Source: Scortum barcoo (taxonomy: Eukaryota; Chordata; Actinopteri; Centrarchiformes; Terapontidae). Taken from it: DNA of 64,000 nt. How positions within the stretch are numbered: the stretch's first letter is position 1; each line of letters starts with the position of its first letter. Positions 37,691 to 48,025 of the stretch are shown piece after piece. The notes beneath the pieces are model-generated. The model was not told the origin of the DNA. It saw only the letters and a list, made by a program, of their open reading frames with translations, and did not search any database. A program made the translations under genes and the position numbers. The stretch covers positions 12,198,028 to 12,262,027 of the forward strand of contig CM041546.1 in assembly GCA_023238725.1 (NCBI GenBank). Direction: 5' to 3'.

Positions 37691-37915
37691 TATAATGAGG
37701 TGAAATAGAAAAATATGTGTGGAAGAGAGTTAAAAAAATGAGTCGACTAATAACAAAGAGATTAAAAAAAAGACTTGTACCTCCATTTAAAACCGGTTCA
37801 GGTTACTTGATGTAGCAGTTCAATAAAAAAACAAACAGCATCCTATAAATTTGCAGTAAGTCTTTAAATCTTACCTGCTGTCCTGCTGAGTGCCTCGCTG
37901 CAGGCTGCCGCTCAT

Positions 37916-40152
37916 CCTGCCTCTGTGTTTATATCAGCCTCTTATCAAACATATCGCAATGTATATCGGCTCGGTAACGCAACCCGCTCCGCTGTTTGGG
38001 TTATTTGTTTGGTGTTTTTTGGGGGGAACGACCTCCGAGACGGGAACAGCACAGTCCATCACTGGAGACTGACGCCATACAGAGCCGCAATGACAAGGAC
38101 AGCAGCTCCCATGACGTGTTTGTGAAGCGAAGAAAAAACATATCAGTCCATATGATATCAATAGCTCTGATAATCCGTCAGATTACTCCGCTTTAATTCT
38201 CTCTCTGTCTCTCTCTCTTTTTTTTTTATCTCGTTCTGTAATGGATGTAAACATAAATGGCGAAACACAAGAACAGGATCAAGCTCGGGCTTTTAATTAA
38301 CAAGAAGAGAAAAATAAAATAAAACCCGAACCGGCTCATTTTTGTCCGGAGGGCGCATGCGCAGACAGAGGATAGCTGAATTGAAGCCCTGGACGCTGTC
38401 TGACAGACCAAACCTTTTAAGCTAAAACAGAGGAAGATTTTACTTTTTAGTAGAAGACTATGGTGTGAACATTCCTAATAAAAAGCGTTAAAGAAAAAAA
38501 AAATATATATATATATATAAAAGTGACACTTTATTTCAGAGTAATATACTGAATTGTAAATATTGTTGCATTAATGTGTAATAATCACTAATGTAGCAGC
38601 TGGAAAAAGGGGGGCAATTACTTTATATACTGCCATGCAGCTAAATCTATATAAATACATCATAATTTATCAGGGTTATTTATATTTTAAATTGATAATA
38701 TTGATCCGCAAAATAACTAACTAATGTTGTTAAATGAATTTAGTGAGTTTTTTTATTTGTGATGAAAAGATAGAAACAAAAGGATAACACAAAAGTTGTG
38801 TGATCCCAGTTGTGAACCGTTGATAGCAAACTCCACTAGTTATAATTTTTCAACTGTCACGTGATATCTGTAAACACAAAACCTGCAGATCTGCAGTACT
38901 GGAACTTAAGAACACATGCAGGAACGCGTATGCAGTGTGTGTAATGCCCCAAATCAAAGACCAACAAGTCAATTTTTGTATCTTTTGGGCTAATATGCTT
39001 AATCTGTCCAACGTTGATGAGGGCCATTACCAAGTATCTGCCTCTTGTCCTTAAGACAGTACTGAGGGCTGTACTTCCCAAAACCATGTCCCACTTTCAC
39101 ACCTTAAAAGTGGGTCAGGACATGTTAAGAATTGTAGATGTGTACATAAGAAAACCATGGTGCTTCTAAGTTTTTGTGAATTTTTATTCTTGGGTATTGT
39201 TTAGCTTTAACAGCCACTTTTTTAAGTGTGTCAAGTAAACATGAGAGATGAGAATGAGTCCTTTGAGGATATGTCAGCATTCGGTGATTGCCCTAATGAA
39301 TTTGATCAAGGTCCACATGTGAATCCCCACAGGCTTTTCTGACTTCTGCTCTGTATTTAAATCCAGCGGGGCGTATTAACAGGGTGACATGGATCAGAGG
39401 TGTATGTTTGGGTGTTAGTTGGTCAATACATTATGGCTCTGGGTCCTCTATGATCTGTGGTTCCAACCAGTAATTTATAAATGAAGTGGTAGCAATGAAG
39501 CAAGTTGTCCATTAGACACACCATCCATTTTTTATTTATTTTCTGTTTATTTTTATTTATTTTCTTGTGTCATCGGCTTGAGTCCCACTCCAGCATTTTG
39601 TTTGGTGCATGGCTCCATTGAGCCACATAGTCATGGGACCTTTAAACCTTTGTAAAACTTTAAACTGTATATCTGGTATGTCAGATCATGTGATTATTTA
39701 AGTTTATAAGGAAACATAAATATTAAACTGTTTTATTTTATTTGTGATACATACAGCAGTGCCCATCCTACCCAGTCTTACAAGACACTATCCTCTTGTA
39801 TAAGCCAGAACAGTAGTGCTGCATCTACATTTTCAAACAATAGAAAAGTAAAAAAAAAATGTGGCAAGAACTTTAACACTTTAGGTTTAGACATTTATTG
39901 TACACAATAACGTTATACATTCCTTATAAGTCACTGATGAGTACATTTGTTACAATATATATAACTGAAGCAATCAAAGTAGATACTGATTAAGTGGTCT
40001 ATCTTCTTTCCCAGGTTTTAGGATGAAGTAAGTTCAAAACTGAACAATGATTCCCATTTTTTCCCTCATATGACTTCGTATTTCCACATGACAGATAATT
40101 CCACAGTCATTTTTGTATTTATGTTGTATTTATGCTTAAGTGGAAGGTTGCT
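37916..40152. other. Intergenic between the SPSB gene and class II beta-1
   Basis: The first part should contain the SPSB promoter. An (AT)n run lies at about 38501-38518, and repeat-like sequence beginning gtgacactttatttcagagt follows. From about 39890 the DNA is probably the 3' UTR of the class II beta-1 gene, with a minus-strand AATAAA at 39894-39899. No gene was recognised. Confidence 0.5.
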
Positions 40153-42717
40153 TTAACTTGTTGGTACTAACAGCCGACCTACAGTAGAGACAAAAAGAAA
40201 GACAAAGTCATACTTAGTTGATTTTGAGATAACAAAAAGGCAAGAATTTGGTGTTGTGTTGTGTTGTTTACAAGTGTTAGTTAATAACTAACTGAGGCTC
40301 AGGTCAACACTGGGCTACATTAGCTGTGATGGATGTGGAAATAATCACTACTGGTGTTGACTTCGACGTTCTGTGGAAATATAATTAAACAATAAATCTT
40401 TTCTGAGAGAAATGCATGGATGCAGGACCATCTATGAGTTGTACTTCCCTTACTTCAGACAGGTCAAATGCACAATATTGTTTGTGTCTTTGCAGTCTTA
40501 AAATAGGGCCTAGTTTTTGGTAATTTGGTCATGTCTCACCACTTGTGTTCCTCTTGTAGTAAATCAGCCCAGCAAGAAAAAACACCAGACCCATCAGCAG
40601 CCCTGCTGTCCCGACAGTAATCTTGTTCCTCCCTGACTCAGTTGTCAGGTCTGAAAACACATTTATCCCAAACACTAGATTAGATTTGCATACTGTATAT
40701 CAATACTGATTAAAAGTCTTCTATAGTTCAAATTTATCTGTTAAATGTAGTTTTATTGATAACAGCAGAATGAGGTCAAGAACAACATTCTGACCCCCTC
40801 CAATCAGAAACTAGTGAGAAAGCTTGGGCTCCATGAAGGAGGCGTGCTCCACCATACAGGAGATTTTTTCTCCAGGTGTGGGTAATGGGAGTGAAACTAA
40901 TGTATTGTGGAGTATTGTTCAGTACTGTAGTGAAAGTACAAGTTCAAAGTAGCATAAAATGGAAATACTCGAGTTAAGTAGAAGCTTCTTCAAAATTGTA
41001 CTTAAGTAAAGAATACTTGAGTAAATGTACTTAGTTTCATTCCATCTTCGTTCTACCGCATTGCTTGAGGTTTAACTTAAATTTTACTTCTCTTGTTCAC
41101 ATGCACACTCTCTTACCCCAGTCATAGAGCTTAGGCTCCGTCAGGCTGGCGTGCTCCACCATGCAGGAGATTTTCTCTCCAGGTATGGGTGTATACTCTA
41201 GGTAGGAGTGGAACTGATAAAGCCAGTTCCCACTGGACAGTTCGTCAGTGGACGTCACATCAGATGTCACCGTCTTCCCGTTCCTCAGCCATGTCACTCG
41301 GATTTGTTGTGGGTAGAAGTTGTAAGCGCTGCAGAGAAGCATGGCTGGGTGTCTGCTGTCCACTGCCTCAATGGACTTCAGGCTGACGGAGGGCTCGACT
41401 AGAGGAAAATACCCATGGAATAAACATGTTGACATGAATTTATAGATCTTTAGTTACTTTATTTGTAATGCATCCATGATGCTGGGAGTTTTGGTAACAC
41501 TTTAAATTATAGCCTGCAAATTACAGTGTAAATATTTTGTACCTATTAAATACTTACTGGGTAGTAGTAGGATGCAGGAGGGAAGAAGTACAAGGAATAA
41601 TGGGCAACACAATTATATTTAAGAGGGATCTAGAAATACAGTGTTATCTACTACACTGTACATAACATCTTTGAAAAACTACTGGTTAATGACTAAGTAA
41701 TTAATTAGTGAGAAGATACTATAATATTAACATTAATATTACAGTAGTTGTAACATTTTGACTTTCATTGTGCATCCAGAAAAAGGGAGAATTTAAAGCA
41801 CCAGATATCTTCAAATGAATTATGATATTATAAAATGATACTATAAATGTAACTGCTACAAGTCATGTAAATAAGCAACTATTTGCTAACAAGTTTGTCA
41901 TATCAACTTGAAAGGTGATGATACGTTAATGCTGCACTCATAATTTGTTTCCACTGCCCCAAGTGGCCAAAAAAAAAAATTATTGTTGATTTAGTAATAA
42001 AAATGGGGAATGTCAGGGAGAACCTCCAATGATTGTTGCTTTAAGACAGAGAAAGAAAGTTAGCAAAGACTTTGAAAAAAATGAACATGTCATTTGTTGC
42101 ATTGATTATTTTTTATACAGTCATTTGTCCAATATGCATTAAGAAAGTTTGTTACTTTAGCCTACAATTATTAAACATGTACACAATGATTTAAAATTCA
42201 AATTGATTTAGTTTATTTTTAGTAACTTAGTATTAAGTATTTATTGACATAATGCTTAATAACTGCACTGTAATTTGCAATCTGTAACCTGAAAATTACC
42301 TGTTTTTTTCAGGAGATCAAATGCCCACACAGTATGGGTTTTGCATATCTCTTTATTGATTTTTTCTTGTTTCAAAAATGCAGGGTTTTTGTTGAGATCA
42401 GCTGCAATTTCCTCTGTTTTCTCTGTGTAGCCGATAAATTTATCCGAAGTGCCGTTGTATTGCATCAGAAGCACCTTATTAAAGTAGATTTGCTCCAGAT
42501 AAAGAACATCATCAGGGGATGTAAACTGGCACTTACACATAGCATAACCGAAGAGAGCGCCTGTAACAGAAAGTCAACATGTTAGATGATGTAGAAAGTA
42601 GAACTTTCTTGTTCGTGACCTATTTTCACACACTGTCCTTCTATTTCAATGTAACTTACCTGCATTTGAAAATAATTTAAGGAGATACAGCAGTGAAAAA
42701 AAGTGGGAAATACGCAT
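40153..42717 (-). CDS. MHC class II beta chain, copy 1 (probably non-classical)
   Basis: A type I membrane protein that pairs with a class II alpha chain; 245 residues. Exons: 42660-42717 (signal peptide), 42300-42560 (beta1), 41117-41398 (beta2, Ig C1 domain), 40540-40650 (connecting peptide, membrane helix) and 40153-40178 (tail ending LLVPTS). Beta1 carries CKC near its start, an N-glycosylation site NGTS and the second cysteine in EICK. Beta2 has the C1-set pair, Cys in LLCSAYNFYP and SCMVEHA. Aligned by eye to DRB, the Trp61 position is Leu (AADLNK), His81 is Thr and Asn82 is His. These residues bind the peptide backbone in classical class II, so this copy looks non-classical, perhaps of the teleost DB lineage. 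The frame is intact throughout. The next gene upstream, alpha-1, is in the same orientation. Confidence 0.93.
40817..40900 (-). pseudogene. Orphan fragment of a class II beta2 exon
   Basis: Inside the beta2-TM intron of copy 1, about 85 bases repeat the 3' end of a beta2 exon, encoding PGEKISCMVEHASFMEPKL in one frame. The splice donor and flanking parts are lost and a stop follows. Its gcttgggctccat matches copy 2 better than its host gene, which has gcttaggctccgt. It is a relic of a partial duplication. Confidence 0.8.
40900..41060. repeat. Interspersed fish repeat
   Basis: attgtacttaagtaaagaat and acttgagtaaatgtacttag are diagnostic of a common fish element also seen at 37.3 and 48.5 kb. 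It sits in the beta-1 intron directly beside the beta2 fragment. Confidence 0.55.
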
Positions 42718-42889
42718 GTTGACAGCCGATAAAAGAGACCATTCGGAGATTCAAAGTGAAATAGAAGGAAGTGAAGCAGCTGACTGCTCAACAACATTTT
42801 TGTAAACAGGCGTGGCACAAATTATGTGTGCCAGTTAAGTTCTAAACCTTCAGTCAGTTATTGAAGTGATTTATAGCTTTCATGCATGA

Positions 42890-43240
42890 TATAAATGCTA
42901 CTTGAATACAAACAGTCCTTAAATTATCAAAACTAAAAGTACCCATTATGCAGCAGGATGGCCCCTGTCAGAACTAGATTACTATATATTAGATTATCGG
43001 ACTTTTGAGTAGTATTTTAATTTTGTAGTTGGTGGCTGAGAAGTGTAGTTTAATAACCTTATGTACTTTTGGGCCGTTTAATCTGTAGCAATGTGTAATG
43101 TTTTATGAGCTCATCATATATTTTGTATATGAAATTTAATATGTAAACAGTAACAAAAGCTGTCAGGTAACTATCGTGGAGTAGAAGAATAAAGTACAAG
43201 CACCACAGAATTGTCTCTAAGTGTGGAACCTAAGAAAATG
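42890..43240. repeat. Interspersed repeat, same AGTAC-rich family
   Basis: aaaagtacccattatgcagc and ggatggcccctgtcagaact resemble the 3' part of the same dispersed repeat. It lies upstream of class II beta-1. Limits are approximate. Confidence 0.4.
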
Positions 43241-43275
43241 AGCTAGATAATATTCACCACTGCTTTTTATTTGAC

Positions 43276-43440
43276 AGGAAAATGGTTTTACAGTCAGCAG
43301 TCATGTCTGTACTTAACTACTGTGGAGATACTCTTTATTCTCACGATGCTCGCTCGACCTTAAAACAGCTTGATGCTGTTCATCGTAGTGCTCTGTGTTT
43401 CATTACAGAAGTCAAATGGTGTACTCATCTCTGTGTACAT
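43276..43440 (+). mobile_element. Fragment of a non-LTR retrotransposon ORF2
   Basis: The plus-strand translation contains SVLNYCGDTLYSHDARSTLK followed by LDAVHRSALCFITE. This matches the typical reverse-transcriptase C-terminal part of fish LINEs, where a stretch like LDAVYHSALRFIT is well known. Only about 55 codons remain; the rest is missing, so it is a dead 5'-truncated or fragmented copy. The family (L2-like or another clade) cannot be set from this piece. Confidence 0.7.
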
Positions 43441-44390
43441 GAAAGAGAAAGAAGAAGGAAAGGAACTATATATCATTTTAATTATAAAGGTCATGTAAAA
43501 ACCACATCAATACATAATTTCTCAAGTTGAAAACACAGTTTGACTCTTTTTATCTGCTGTACTGAGGTCACTCTTGCAAAAAAGGTCTTGTTCTCAATAA
43601 CATAAATAAAGGTTATATTATGCAAAAATAAAAATCATTTAGTGTATATCTGCAGTAGAATGCAAACAGGAACACCAGGAAATTATTTTTAAAGAAATTC
43701 AGTTAAATTAGAATTAAATTAAACATTTAATTTCCTTCAGAAGCCCCTAAATCCCAGACGCTTGATATAATAAAATGGGGATTTCCTGATTCTGGACCGG
43801 ATATTTTAAGACCAGGCCTTGTAGTGTCTTCACGGTTCAATTTAATTTCCACTCCTGTTCTTCCTTTCTAACAGTGGACATAACTTTGTGGCAGCCAAGG
43901 TGACCACAAGTGACAAATGCAGCAGCTCAAGTGAAGAAAGGTCAGTAAAATTATTCAGTAATGTCAGTTATACAATATCTATTTACGTATAGTTTGCTAA
44001 CAATAGCCACCATAAGCTACCAGCCTTACCAGACCATTTTCATTTCTTATGAATTCAACATTTCAGGAGGAAGAGTGTGTTTCAGAAGTTAAATAGTCTT
44101 ACTTGAAAGTTAAATATAATCTGGCATGTGTACTTTTAAGACATGATTTGTCCACATGTAAATTACATGATCTTAGTGTGATTTTATTTTTTTTAATGTG
44201 TTTTCATCTTGAATGAGCCTAAAATAGACATAACCACTGCAGGTCTGATATTTACACCTCTCTCAAAACCAAATAATTTTCTAGAAGATGATAAACTATG
44301 CAGATTCGTTTTGCACTCAGAAATTAGTGTTTGTGCTTAATCTGCATGTATTATCATCACCAGTTTCATAGGCTCTCTACAAGAGAGAAA

Positions 44391-45491
44391 TTATTGTCCA
44401 TGACGTCCTTTGGCCATTAAAAATGTTCCAGCGGCGACTCCCAACAAGCCCAAAGTCAGGCCCACTCCACAGAAAATATCTGGTCCAAGACTGGGATGTC
44501 GACTCAAGTCAACTTCTGCAGAGGAAAATAGAAAGCACATGCATCATTACAGATACAGTTATTACAGACACAGTGTATTTTGATATTTAAGTGTCTTTAT
44601 AAGATAAAACAGTCACCCCAGATCCTTGTTTTAGGCTTCTCCAGGGCGGAGTGCTCCACAGTGCAGCTGTAAATGTCCCCCTCCTTCGGTGTGAATGTCA
44701 GGGTGGAGAACTGGTGAAAGGTTTGATCCTTATTGGGATAATATCGACTGAGTGACACCACCTCCGACAGCGGACGGCCATTTTTGGTCCAGCTGACTTT
44801 GATGTCAGGTGGGTAAAAATGATTCAGAAAACAGGTAAGACTGTTTTCAACTTCCAGCTGAACTTCCTCTGCAGGGTAGAGGACAACCTCAGGGGGGTCT
44901 TTAGGGGGACAGAAGACAATTAATTGGTATTTTATTTATCACATCACCACAGATATAAATGTTGATGTTAATTTACCTTTTTCTTCTGGTGGATTTTTCT
45001 CCACCTCTGTCCAGTATGCAAGAACTGCTGAACATGCGACCTTGCCTTTCATAGCATTTTTATATATATGCATATCATCAAATATTTCACTTGGGTTATC
45101 CACAAGAAATCTGGGCACAGTATAAACCATCTCATGTCTTTCAAAATCCATGTATACAATCTCCTCACTATCAAGCTCAAACTGTACCTCAGTTGTGCCA
45201 TTTTCAAAACAGCCCACGATATAGACAATTTCATGGGGAACTGAAAAACAATGAAATGGATAAAAGGAAAATGATAAATGCACTGGAATTAATTTGAAAT
45301 GACAAATATTTACAGAGTCTGACAATTTTCTCCTTGATCCTCCCTTCACCAGCTTAACAGCTCTCCTATGAAAAGGTTTTCTTAAGTCTTCATCTTACTA
45401 AAACGAAGGAGTACATTTGAGACTCATTCTTACTTTGTGAAAATGCACAGAAGCTGCAGAACATCAGGATCAGGACAGCGTGGTGTTTCAT
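44391..45491 (-). CDS. MHC class II alpha chain, copy 1
   Basis: A type I membrane protein of 242 residues that pairs with a class II beta chain. Exons: 45434-45491 (signal peptide, MKHHAVLILMFCSFCAF), 44977-45240 (alpha1), 44617-44898 (alpha2, Ig C1 domain) and 44391-44515 (connecting peptide, membrane helix, tail). Alpha1 has a cysteine pair (VGCF and VACS), frequent in fish class II alpha, and an N-glycosylation site NGTT. Alpha2 has Cys in SLTCFLNHFYPPD and YSCTVEHSALEKP. The membrane exon holds FCGVGLTLGLLGVAAG, with the GxxxG-like pattern used for alpha-beta helix pairing, and ends RHGQ. The Asn residues that hydrogen-bond peptide in classical alpha1 helices appear absent, though the alignment there is loose. 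Alpha2, the next intron and the start of the membrane exon are almost identical to copy 2. Confidence 0.94.
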
Positions 45492-48025
45492 GTCTGAGCC
45501 GCAGTCTGAACTGAATATGCATGTCTCTTTTGACCGTGCAATTTTAACACATAATCACATGACCAGTATGTGCCGCACAAAGTAACCAGGGGAAGTCAGA
45601 AATCACGACAGATCATTATTCATGTATACATAAGTTATCAGAAGCATTGGTCTATATATCTAAATAAATATTAGATATATTTATTTATAATAAATATAAA
45701 TATTAACTTCTTTTGAAGGAATAAAAGCTCGCTGAACAACTTCCTTGTTTTGTAAAAGTTAATGGGAACCAGCCGTCCAACCGGTTTTGCAAAAGAGAGC
45801 TTCCCTAAATTTGGCAGAACTGAGAAATGACTCAATCTTTGAAACCTTTATGCCTTCATACCCTTATCAAATGAACAATATGAGACCCATTGAGAGATCA
45901 GGTTACTTTTAAGCTTTTAAACAGTCTTACTGAATGGATTAAATGAATTGAATCTTTCACTGGGGGTCGCAAACACAATATTTTAAAAGCAGCTCTTTTT
46001 TCCTCTTTAATTTGATTTGATAAAGTAAAAAAAAAAAAGGGTAAGTCAAAGTCAGATGCTTTTGGGACAAATGGCAACATGGCAGCAAAGACAACCAGCT
46101 CCATTAACATTTTCTTTAAACTTTTCTCTTAATTGAGAGGTGGTAGCTGGTTTATTCATGCATTCCAGAGATTTTACATCTCAAGGATCAAGACTGTAGG
46201 TTTAGCAGTGAAGATGAGCTGCTTAAGATCTAAAGTTCAAATAAAACAAACAAACAGGACACCACAAAAATATAAAAAGGTTGACCAGGAACAAAAGGAT
46301 TATAGCTTCAGTTATACAGAAAAGAAAAAATGGTCTAAATTCCAAGATGCAGTGCTTGTTGACATCACCTCCTGACAGGAAATGAAATATTCATCTAATG
46401 TAATAGATGTATTTTTCTGGCCTCTAATTTCATAAAAAGTTCCTCATATTAGGCTGCAGGTGGTGCTGGAGGTTCATATATGTCTGCAGGTAGAGGAGGT
46501 TGTCTGTTCAAGTTGTTTTTGAACTACAGACACAAATGATGAAGGATGGCAATATGGATTAAATTGTAGTGAAATGACAGGTGCAGAATCAGACAAATAA
46601 AGATCAAAAGCATTTGAGGGAAAAATTTGATGGGTAACATTTCTACTTTATACCAGTGAGGAAACAAATTCAGGACGGATCTAATAATGTTTCAAAGTGC
46701 TTATCTGACATAAAGACAGAATTTGAAAAAAGTTGACTAATTTCAAGTTCAAGTTCAACTTGATCATTTTAATTTTATGTTTTTTCTAACTTAAAGCCCT
46801 TTGACTTAAAATTATTTAATTTGAATCTACCTTTAAAGTGTTCACTCACACAGCTGTTTTAACTAATGTGGCCTCCTCCTCTCTCCTGTTGGTTTTGTTG
46901 CACCTTTTCACAACGGAATAATTTACATCTTTATCATTGTCATCAGGACATACGGTTTAGTGAGTAACTAAAAAAATCAAGCTGATTGACTGCATAGGTG
47001 TGAGAGGCTTTACATGAAATGTTAAAGGAATATTATCAGCCTGCAGAGACTTGGAAGACAAAGATGATAGAAACATTTTGATTTCAATTTCTTTGATTTA
47101 TAAATGTAGCCTTTTCTTAGAAGTTTGCATTGTGTCCATCAGTACTTACCAGCTATTAGTCTTTTTCTCCCCTGTGTAGATCAATGGAATAGTATGGGGA
47201 CTATGTATGTGAATGAAAGGGGCACTATCTTGGAACAACTAAATTATTCAAATTATCCAAGCTTACCTTACTTAACTAACCTTTTTAAAGCAGCCAGGGA
47301 ACCTTTTAAGTTTAAACAGCTTACAATGTTTTACAGTTTTGTGTTGTCAACAGACTTGACACTGGAGGAAGCTGACGTACAGTAAAGCTATCCTCTGGAG
47401 AAATTTTGTTTGGTGAACAGAAGCTACATAGAAAAAGTAGTTGAAAGAAAGAAATGATCTCATTTTAAATGTGATATAAATCATGATAAAACATTGCACA
47501 AAAAAAAATCACATGCCAAGAAAAAATGCCACTCAGTTGAGTTTATTGCAAAAAGTGCCAACATGTTCACAGGTCATACATACAGAAACTTAAGTCCAGG
47601 TGGGGGTATTGCACCAAGCAGGATTACTCAGTTAGACAGGTAACTTTGGTGGCTGCCAGATGAATGCATTACCTGGGCATGCCACAGTAGAGGAGGATAA
47701 ATAAAAAGGGTGTGGGTGCTCAAAGGGGATTCAGTTATAGTAGAAAAGCATGCTAAAATAAAAATAAAACATCATTCATTTTCATTTATGTTCCAAAGTT
47801 TGTAGTAGTAGTTAACAGCACAAAAAATGTCAAAAAAGTAATTTAACTACTTGAATCACCATGCAAGGATGACTCTGGTTGAACTACCAGCAAGCTACTG
47901 TAAAATGTCATTAAACAGCCAATTTAGTTACCTGCAGTTTATGACTCATTTGAGAATAGAAATAAACAAACAGGCTGATCTAGTGGATATCATCAGGACA
48001 GTATTCATCCACAGCTTTCTCAGAC
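45492..48025. other. Intergenic between class II alpha-1 and beta-2
   Basis: The first 200 bases are the alpha-1 promoter region; its 5' flank aligns loosely with that of alpha-2 (shared catgacca/cgtgacca). The remainder is AT-rich. Short ORFs at 45898-46110 and 47125-47385 show no domain. The end is probably the beta-2 3' UTR. No gene was recognised. Confidence 0.5.

Larger units (their letters stand above)
36351..37915 (-). other. Upstream ORF overlapping the SPSB2-like start
   Basis: If the exon ending at 37875 (gacagcag|gtaaga) joins the acceptor at 36474, an ATG at 37915 opens a 54-codon ORF (37915-37875 plus 36474-36351). It runs past the SPSB ATG at 36427 in another frame. The upstream ATG has A at -3, a stronger context than the SPSB start (T at -3, G at +4). 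It may limit translation of SPSB. The transcript structure is inferred from splice signals. Confidence 0.4.
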
